This document shows, piece by piece, positions 56,447 to 64,000 of a DNA stretch of 64,000 nucleotides (its first letter is position 1; each line of letters begins with the position of its first letter). The notes beneath the pieces were generated by a model. It did no database searches. It had not been told where the DNA came from and was given only the letters and a program-made list of their open reading frames with translations. The stretch is from the NCBI GenBank assembly GCA_964036045.1, contig OZ038391.1, forward strand, positions 36,989,833 through 37,053,832. Direction: 5' to 3'. The translations under genes were made by a program, and so were the position numbers. Source of the DNA: Eutreptiella sp. 'Long Island Sound 2002'. Taxonomy: Eukaryota; Euglenozoa; Euglenophyceae; Eutreptiales; Eutreptiaceae.

Positions 56447-58872
56447 TGCCAAACTGTCGGCTCACGGGGGGGTATGGCGGAACTTTTGGGGGCTTGGGGG
56501 TGGTATGCCGGAACAGTCAGGGGCTTAGGGGGGGGTATGCTAGAACTTTTGGGAACTCAGGGGGGGGTTTGCTGGAACTTTTCGGGCCTCAGGGGGGCTG
56601 TATGCCGGAACTTTTGTGGGCTCACGGGGGGGTATGCCGGAAGTTTTGGGGGCTCCGGGGGGGTATGTCGGAAATTTTGGGGGCTCAAGGGGGGGTATGC
56701 CGGAACTTTTGTGGGCGCAGGGGGGTGTATGCCGCAACTTGTGTGGGCTTAGGGGGGGGTATGCCGGAGTTTTTGTCGGCTAGGGGGGGATATGCCGGAA
56801 ATATTGTGGGCTTAGGGGGGGGTATGATGGAACTTTTGTGGGCTGAGGGGGGGTATGCCGGAACTTTTGGGGGCTTGGGGGGGGGGTATGCCGCAACTTT
56901 TGTGGGCTCAGGGGGAGCAATGCCGGAACTTTTGTGGGCTCAAGGGGGGGGTATGCCGGAACATTTGTGGGCTCAGGGGGGGGTATGCCGGAACTTTTGG
57001 GGGCTCAGGGGTGTGGGTATGCCGGAACTTTTGTGGGCTCAGGGGGGGGGGTACGCCGGAACTCGTGTGGGCTCAAAGGAGAGGTATGGCGGAACTTTTG
57101 TGGGCTCACGGGGGGTATGCCGGAACTTTTGGGGGCTCAAGGGGGGGTATGTCGGAACTTTTGGGGGCTCAAGGGGGGGTATGCCGGAGCTTTTGTCGGC
57201 TCAGGGGGGGTATGTCGGAAATTTTGGGGGCTCAAGGGGGGGTATGCCGGAGCTTTTGTGGGCTCAGGGGGGGGTATGCCGGAACTTTTGTGGGCTTAGG
57301 GGGGGGTATGCCGGACCTTTTGTGGGCTTAGGGGGGGGGTATGCCGGAACTTTTGTGGGCTTAGGGGGGGGGTATGCCGGAAATTTTGGGAGCTCAAGGG
57401 GGGGGGGTATGCCGGAACTTTTGTGGGCTCAGGGGGGGGGTATGCTGGAACTTTTGCGGGCTCAGGGGGGGTTTGCCAGAACTTTTGGGGGCTCAGGGGG
57501 GGGTATGCCGGAACTTTTGGGAGCTCAAGGGGGGGGTACGCCGGAATTTTTAGGGGCTTGGGGGGGGGTATGCCGGAACTTTTGTGGGCTTAGGCGGGGG
57601 TATGCCGAAACTTTTGTGGGCTCAGGGGGGGGGTATGCCGGAACTTTTGGGGGCTTGTGGGGGGGGTATGCCGAAAGTTTTGTGGGCTCAGAGGGGGGTA
57701 TGTGTGAACTTTTGCGGGCTTAGGGGGGGGATTGCCGGAACTTTTGGGGGCTCAGGGGGTGGTATGCCGAAAATTTTGGAGGCGCAAGGGGAGGTATGCC
57801 GGAGCTTTTATGGGCACAGGGGGGGGTATGCCGGAACTTTTGTGGGCTCAGGGGGGGCTATGCCAGAACTTTTAGGGCCTCAGGCGGGGGGGTATGCCTG
57901 AACTTTTGTGGGCTTAGGGGGGGGGGTATGCCGGAACTTTCGGGGGCTTAGGGGGGGCTATGCCGGAACTTTTAGGGGCTTTGGGGGGGTATGCTGGAAA
58001 TTGTGTGGGCTTAGGGGGGGGTGTGCCGGAACTGTTGTGCGCTCAGGGGGGGAATGCCGGAACTTTTGGGGGCTCAGGGAGGGGGTATGTCGGAACTTTT
58101 GAGGGCTCACGGCGGGGTATGCCGGAAGTTTTGGGGGCTAAGGGGGGGGTATGCCGGAACTTTTGTGGGCTTAGGGGGGCTATGCCGGAATTTTTGTGGC
58201 CTTAGGGGGGGTAATGCCGGACCTTTTGTGGGCTTAGGGGGGGGTATGCCGGAACTTTTGGGGGCTTAGCGGGGGGTATGCCGGAACTGTTGTGGGCTCA
58301 GCGGGGGGTATGCCGGAACTTTTGGGGCCTTAGGGGGGCCATGCCGGAAAATTTGTCGGCTCAGGGGAGGGTATGCCGGAACTTTTGGGGGCTTTGGGGG
58401 GCCATGCCGGAAATTTTGTGGGCTCAGGGGGGGGTATGCCGGAAGTTTTAGGGGCTTAGGGGGGGGTATGTGGGAAGTTTTGTGGGCTCGGGGGGGGAGT
58501 GTGCCGGATCTTTTGGGGGCTCAAGGGGTGGTATGCCAGAACTTTTGGGGGCTTGGCGGGGGTATGCCGGAAGTTTTGGGGGCCTCTGGGGGGTGTGCCG
58601 GAGCTTTTGTGGGCTTAGGGGAGGGTATGCCGGAACTATTGTGGGTATAGGGGGGGGTATGCCGGAACTTTTGAGGGCTTTGGAGGGGGGGTGCTAGGAC
58701 CTTTGGGGGCTTACGGGGGGTATGCCGGAAATTATGTGGCTATCAGGGGGGGGATGCCGGAACAGTTGGGGGCTCAGGAGGGGATATGGCGGAACCTTTG
58801 TGGGCTCACGGGGGGGTATGCCGGAACTTTTGGGGGCTTTGGAAGGGTACCCTGGAACCTTTGTGGGCTTGG
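56447..58872 (+). repeat. Satellite array III
   Basis: The satellite resumes inside a monomer (TGCCAAACTGTCGGCTCACG) in the same orientation as before the retrotransposon. Units average about 31-32 bp. Monomers with GGGAGCTCAAGG, TATGTCGGAA and CCATGCCGGAAA are common. Long G-runs (up to 9-11) are frequent. The last monomers before 58872 are diverged (GGGGTGCTAGGACC, GGGTACCCTGGAACC), as expected at an array edge. Confidence 0.96.
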
Positions 58873-59213
58873 CTGGCATAGAGACGGATGGTTGGCTAAC
58901 CGGGTAACCCCGCTCACAGGATCCGGCTCCGCACAAATCAGTTCACTGTGGTTGTAACCATGCAATGTGTTGAGGCCCAAGCCAACGGCTTTTGCCCACA
59001 TACCACTACGACGTGTCCGTGCCACATACAACCGGTTTGGCACACTTGGTTCCTTATGGATGGCGCCCAAGCGAAGCGCGGAGTGGGAAGGTCGGGTACG
59101 GCTGGGCACCCCTCCTCCAGTCCCTCACGCGTCCTTGGACAGTTGCAGCACCGCGTGCCTCAGTGGAAGCACCCTGGACGCCAACGCCGCTGGCCCCTGG
59201 TTCGATTCCCGCT
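58873..59213. other. Non-satellite insert, 341 bp, ends in a tRNA-like segment
   Basis: Unique sequence begins after TTTGTGGGCTTGG (58860-58872) and ends before TTTGCGGGCTTGG (59214-59226). These 13-bp flanks match at 12 positions and could be a target-site duplication, although any two satellite monomers would look similar. The insert has balanced composition and no convincing ORF. Its right end carries a good tRNA B box. The left 270 bp (CTGGCATAGAGACGG onward) are not recognised. It could be a SINE in minus orientation of unusual layout, or a stretch of older genomic DNA. Confidence 0.7.
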
Positions 59214-59221
59214 TTTGCGGG
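59149..59221 (+). pseudogene. tRNA-derived segment (A-box and B-box like)
   Basis: GGTTCGATTCC at 59199-59209 is an exact match to the RNA polymerase III B-box consensus. Forty-three bases upstream, TGCCTCAGTGGA (59156-59167) matches the A box with one mismatch; CTCAGTGG-AG is typical of tRNA D-arms. Folding is poor: about three of five T-stem pairs and hardly any D- or acceptor-stem pairs form, so it is not a working tRNA. CCCGC-TTTT-GCGGG at 59208-59221 forms a perfect 5-bp hairpin with a T4 loop. I read it as a tRNA pseudogene or the promoter part of a tRNA-derived SINE. Its location at the very end of the insert is odd for a plus-strand SINE. Confidence 0.45.
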
Positions 59222-62200
59222 CTTGGGGAGGGGTAAGCCGGAACTTTTGGGGCCTCAAGGGGGCCATGCCGGAACTTTTGGGGGCTTAGCGAGGGGTATG
59301 CCGGAACTTTTGGGGCCTCAAGGGGGGGGTATGCCGGAACTTTTGGGGGCTTGGTGGAGGGGTATGCCGCAACTTTTGGGGGCTCAAAGGGGGGTATGCC
59401 GGTAGTTTTGTGGGCTCAAAGGGGGGTATGCCGGAAGTTTTGTGGGCTCACGGGGGGGGTATGCCGGAACTTTTGGGGGCTCAGGTGGGGGGTATGCTGG
59501 AACTTTTGTGGGCTCAGAGGGGGGGTATGCCGGAACTTTTGTGGGCTTAGGGGGGGGTATGCCGGAACTTTTCAGGGCTTAGGAGGGGAGTATGCCGGAT
59601 CTTTTGGGGGCTCAGTGGGGGGTATGCCGGAAGTTTTGGGGGCTTGGCGGGGGTATGCCGGAACTTTTGGGGGCTCAAGGGGGGGTATGCCGGTGCTTTT
59701 GTGGGCTCAAGGGGGGGTATGCCGGAACTCTTGTGGGCTCAGGGAGGGGGGTATGCCGGAACTTTTGTGGGTTTTTGGGGAAGGTATGCCGGAACAGTTG
59801 GGGGCTTAGGAGGGGGTATGGCGGAACTTTTGTGGGCTCAGGAGGGGGTACGGCAGAACTTTTGTGGGCTGAGGGGGGGGTATGCCGGAACTTTTGGGGG
59901 CTGAGGGGGGGGTATGTTGGAACTTTTGGGGGCTCAGGAGGGGGGTATGCCGGAACTTTTGGGGGTTTTGGGGGGGGTATGGCGGAACTTTTGTGGGTTC
60001 AGGGGGGGGTATGCCGGAACTTTTGTGGGCTTAGGAGGGGAGTATGCCGGATCTTTTGGGGGCTCGGGGGGGGGTATGCCGGAACTTTTGGGGGATTGGC
60101 GTGGATATGCCGGAACTTTTGTGGGCCCAATGGGGGGTATGCCGGAACTTTTGAGAGCTCAAGGGGGGGGTATGCCGGAACTTTTGGGGGCTTGTGGGGG
60201 GGTATGCCGGAACTTTTGTGGGCTCAAGGGGGGGTATGCCGGAACTGTTGTGCGCTCACGGGGGGGTATGCCGGAAATTTTGGGGGCTCAGGGGGGGGGT
60301 ATGTCGGAATTTTTGGGGGCTCAAGGGGGGGTATGCCGGAGCTTTTGTGGGCCCATGGGGGGGTATGCCGGAACTTTTGTGGGCTAGGGGGGGTATGCCA
60401 GAACTATTGTGGGCTTAGGGGGGGGTATGCCGGAACTTTTGGGGGCTTGTGGGGGGGTATGCCGGAACTTTTGTGGGCTCAGGCGGGGGGGGTATGCCGG
60501 AACTGTTGTGGGCTCACGGGGGGGTATGCCGGAACTTTTGTGGGCTCAGGGGGGGCTATGCCGGAACTTTTGTGGGCTAGGGGGGGGTATGCCGGAACTA
60601 TTGTGGGCTTAGGGGGGGGTATGCCGGAACTTTTGTGGGCTTAGGGGGGGGTATGCCGGAACTTTTGTGGGCTCAAGGGGGGGGTATGCCGGAATTTTTG
60701 TGGCCTCAGGGGGGGGTTTGCTGGAATTTTTGCGAGCTCACAGGGGGGGGTATGCCGGAACTTTTGGAGGCTCAGGGGGGAGTATGCCGAAAATTTTGGA
60801 GGCGCAAGGGGGGGTATGCCGTAGCTTTTGTGGGCTCAGGGGGGGGAGTATGCCGGAACTTTTGTGGGCTCAGGGGGGGCTATGCTGGAACTTATGTGGG
60901 CTCGGGGGGGGGGTATGCCGGAACTATTGTGGGCTTAGGGGGGGGCATGCCGGAACTTTTGGGGGCTTAGGGGGGGGTATGCTGGAAGTTAGGTGGGCTA
61001 AGGAAGGGGTATGCCAGAACTTTTGGGGGCTCAGGGAGGGTATGCCGGAAGTTTTGGGGGCTTAGGGGGGGGTATGCCGGAACTTTTGGGGGTTCATTGG
61101 GGGGGTATGGGGGAAATTTTGTGGCCTTAGAGGGGGTATGCCGGAACTTTTGGGGGCTTATGGGGGGGTATGCCGGAACCTTTGGGGGCTCAGGGGGGGG
61201 TATGCCGGAACTTTTGTGGGCTCAGGAAGGGTATGCCGCAAGTTTTGGGGGCTTAGCGAGGGGTATGCCGGACCTTTTGGGGCCTCAAGGGGGGGGTCGT
61301 CCGGAACTTTTGGGGGCTCAAGGGGGGGGTATGCCGGAACATTTGTGTGCTGAAGGGGGGGGCAATGCCCTAACTTTTGTGGGCTTAGTGGGGGGGGGTA
61401 TGCCGAATCTTTTCTGGGCTCAGGGGGGTTATACCGGAACTTTTGTGGGCTCAAGGGGGTGGTATGCCGTAACTTTTGTGGGCTAAGGGCGGGGGTATGC
61501 CGGGACTTTTGTGGGCTTAGGGTGGGGTATGCCAGAACTTTTGTGGGCTTAGGGGGGCGTATGCCGGAAATTTTGTGGGCTCAGGGGGGGGTATGCTGGA
61601 ACTTTTGGGGGCTTGGGGGGGGTATGCCGGAACTTATGTGGGCTCGGGGCAGGGTATGCCGGAGCTTTTGTGGGCCTATGGGGGGGTACGCCGGAATTTT
61701 TCGGAGGCTCAAGGGGGGGGTATGCCGGAAGTTTTGGGGGCTCAACGGGGGGGTATGCTGGTGCTTTTGTAGGCTCAGGGGGGGGTATGCATGAACTTTT
61801 GTGGGCTCGGGGGGGGGGGGATGGCGGAACTATTGCGGGCACAGGGGGGGGGTAAGGCCGGAATTTTTCCAGGGCTCACGGGGGGGTATGCCGGAACTTT
61901 TGTGGGGGCTCAAGGGGGGGTATGTCGAAACCTTTGTGGGCTCTATTGTGCGCTTAGGGGGGGGGGTATATCGGAACTTTTGCGGGCTTAGGGGGGGGGG
62001 TATGCCGGAACTTTTGTGGGCTCAGAGGGGGGTATGCCATAACTTTTGGGGGCTCAAGGGGGAGTATGCCGGAGCTTTTGGGGGCTTGGAGGGGGTATGC
62101 CGGAACTTTTGTGGGCTTGGGGGGGGGTATGCCGGAAGTTTTGTGGGCTCACAGGCTGGTATGCCGGAATATTTGGGGACTCAGGGGGGGGTATGCTGGT

Positions 62201-64000
62201 ACTTTTGGGGGCTCAATGGGGGGTATGCCGGATCTTTTGGGGCCTTGGCGGGGATATGCCGGAACTTTTGTGGGCTTGGGGGGGGGGGGTTCCGGACCTT
62301 TAGTGGGCTTAGGGAGGGGTATGCCGGAACTTTTGGGGGCTCAGGGGGGGGGTATGCCGGAACTTTTGAGAGCTCAAGGGGGGGGTATGCCGGAACTTTT
62401 GAGGGCTTGTGGAAGGTATGCCGGAACTTTTGTGGGCTCAGGGGGGGGTATGCCGGAACTGTTGTGGGCTCACGGGGGGGTATGCCGGAACTTTTGGGGG
62501 CTCAGGGGGGGGTATGTCGGAATTTTTGGGGGCTGAAGGGGGGGTATGCCGGAGCTTTTGTGGCCTCAGGGGGGGGTATGCCGGAACTTTTGGGGCCTTG
62601 TAGGGGGGGTATGCCGGAACTTTTGTGGGCTCAGGGGGGGGTATGCCGGAACTGTTGTGGGCTCAGGGGGGGCTATGCCGGGACTTTTGTGGCCTAGGGG
62701 GGGGTATGCCGGAACTGTTGACCGGCTTGGGGGGGGTATGCCGGAACTTTTGTGGGCTCAGGGGGGGGGGTATGCCGGAATTTTTGAGAGCACAAGGGGG
62801 GGGGTATGCCGGAATTTTCGGGGGCTTGTGGGGGGGTATGCCGGAGTTTTTGTGAGTTCAGGGGGGGTTTGCTGGAACTTTTGCTGGCTCACGGGGGGGG
62901 TATGCCGGAACTTTTGGAGGCTCAGGGGGGGGTATGCCGAAAATTTTGGAGGCGCAAGGGGGGGTATGCCGGAGCTTTTGTGGGCTAGGGGGGGGGGTAT
63001 GCCGGAACTTTTGTGGGCTCAGGGGGGGCTATGCTGGAACTTGTGTGGGCTCGGGGGGGGGGTAGGCCGGAACTATTGTGGGCTTAGGGGGGGGGGTATG
63101 CCGAAACTTTCGGGGGCTCAGGGGGGGGGTATGCCGGAACTTTTGGGGGCTCAGGGGGGGAGGTATGCCGAAACTTAGGTGGGCTAAGGAAGGGGTATGC
63201 CGGAACTTTTGGGGGCTCAAGAAGGGTATGCCGGAAGTATTGGGGGCTTGGGGGGGGTATGCCGGAACTTTTGGGAGCTTAGGGGGGGGGTATGCCGGAA
63301 CTTTTAAGGGCTCATGGGGGAGGTATGGGGGAACTTTTGTGGCCTTAGGGGGGGTATGCCGGAACTTTTGGGGGCTTAGGGGGGGGTATGCCGGAACCTT
63401 TGGGGGCTCAAGGGGGGGTATGCCGGAACTTTTGGGGCCTCAAGGGGGGGGTATGCCGGGAACTTTTGGGGGCTCGAGGGGGGGTATGCCGAAACTTTTG
63501 TGGGCTCAGGGGGGTGGTATGCCGTAACTTTTGTGGGCTCAGGGCGGGGGTATGCCGGGACTTTTGTGGGCTTAGGGGGGGGTATGCCAGAACTTTTGTG
63601 GGCTTAGGGGGGCGTATGCCGGAAATTTTGTGGGCTCAGGGGGGGGTATGCTGGAACTTTTGGGGGCTTGGGGGGGGTATGCCGGAAGTTATGTGGCCTC
63701 GGGGCAGGGTATGCCGGAGCTTTTGTGGGCTCATGGGGGGGGTATGCCGGAATTTTTCGGGGGCTCAGGAGGTGGTACGCCGGAAGTTTTGGGGGCTCAA
63801 CGGGGGGGTATGCTGGTGCTTTTGTGGGCTCATGTGGGGGTATGCATGAACTTTTGTGGGCTCGGGGGGGGGGGATTCCGGAACTATTGCGGGGGGGGTA
63901 GGCCGGAACTTTTCCAGGGCTCAGGTAGGGGTATGCCGGAACTTTTGTGGGGGCTCAAGGGGGGGTATGTCGGAACCTTTGTGGGCTCTATTGTGCGCTT
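59214..64000 (+). repeat. Satellite array IV
   Basis: The ~31-bp family continues to the end of the window in plus orientation. The first units (GGGGCCTCAAGGGGGCCATG) resemble those of array III. The right edge of the array is not seen. Confidence 0.97.
60700..64000 (+). repeat. Higher-order duplication, ~2.05-2.15 kb spacing
   Basis: The series from about 60.7 to 61.96 kb recurs from about 62.86 kb to the window end. GGCGCAAGGG at 60801 recurs at 62951 (offset 2150). GGGCTCTATTGTGCGCTT ending at 61955 recurs ending at 64000 (offset 2045). The second copy has therefore lost about 105 bp. Shared rare units include TTTGCTGGAA, TATGCATGAAC, TTTTTCGGAGGCTC/TTTTTCGGGGGCTC and GGAACTATTGCGG. Confidence 0.8.

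Noticed and set aside
59149-59221. Functional tRNA gene
   Set aside because: The boxes are good but acceptor, D and T stems do not pair adequately.
1-64000. CRISPR array
   Set aside because: The units are directly adjacent with no unique spacers, and the context is eukaryotic.
1-64000. Collagen-like or keratin-associated protein genes
   Set aside because: Gly- and Cys-rich frames come from the G-run and TGC in the repeat; there are no Gly-x-y triplets, exons or splice sites.
1-64000. Telomeric or 41-bp CNM/PO41-type avian satellite
   Set aside because: No TTAGGG arrays are present, and the period here is about 31 bp with a different core.

Overview
The window is vertebrate-type nuclear DNA. 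About 58.6 kb of the 64 kb (roughly 92%) is one very G-rich tandem satellite. Its unit is about 31 bp: TATGCCGGAACTTTTG, then TGGGCT(C/T)A, then a G-run of usually 5 to 9. I estimate about 1,900 units, essentially all in the same orientation. I see no prokaryotic gene architecture. The satellite, a decayed tyrosine-recombinase retrotransposon with a retroviral-type RNase H, a tRNA-like segment and an assembly gap all point to a eukaryote. A GC-rich amniote chromosome, for example a bird or reptile microchromosome, is my best guess, but that is inference and I cannot name a species.

Layout. 1-39779: satellite array I, with nested higher-order duplications (spacings near 0.39, 0.99, 1.3, 1.66 and 5 kb) and two identical-looking inverted islands of about 200 bp (24024-24222 and 28947-29144). 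39780-40150: 371 bp of non-satellite DNA of unknown origin. 40151-51772: satellite array II. 51773-56446: a 4.67-kb retrotransposon on the minus strand, interrupted by a 200-N gap. 56447-58872: satellite array III. 58873-59213: 341 bp of non-satellite DNA ending in a tRNA-like segment. 59214-64000: satellite array IV.

The retrotransposon is the only region with clear protein homology. Read on the minus strand, its order is: a Gag-like ORF with a ubiquitin-like fold pattern and a coiled coil; the N-terminal half of a tyrosine recombinase; the gap; a Cys-rich segment; reverse transcriptase; RNase H. A recombinase between Gag and RT is the order I know from the VIPER elements of trypanosomes, not the RT-RNase H-YR order of DIRS, PAT and Ngaro elements. 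All reading frames are broken, mostly at homopolymers, and the RT motif C tyrosine is replaced by Asp.

The satellite shows hundreds of long open reading frames because the unit holds few stop codons and 31 bp is not a multiple of three. Three units give a 31-codon pseudo-protein in every plus frame. I do not annotate these as genes. No rRNA gene, CRISPR array, origin or intact host gene was found.
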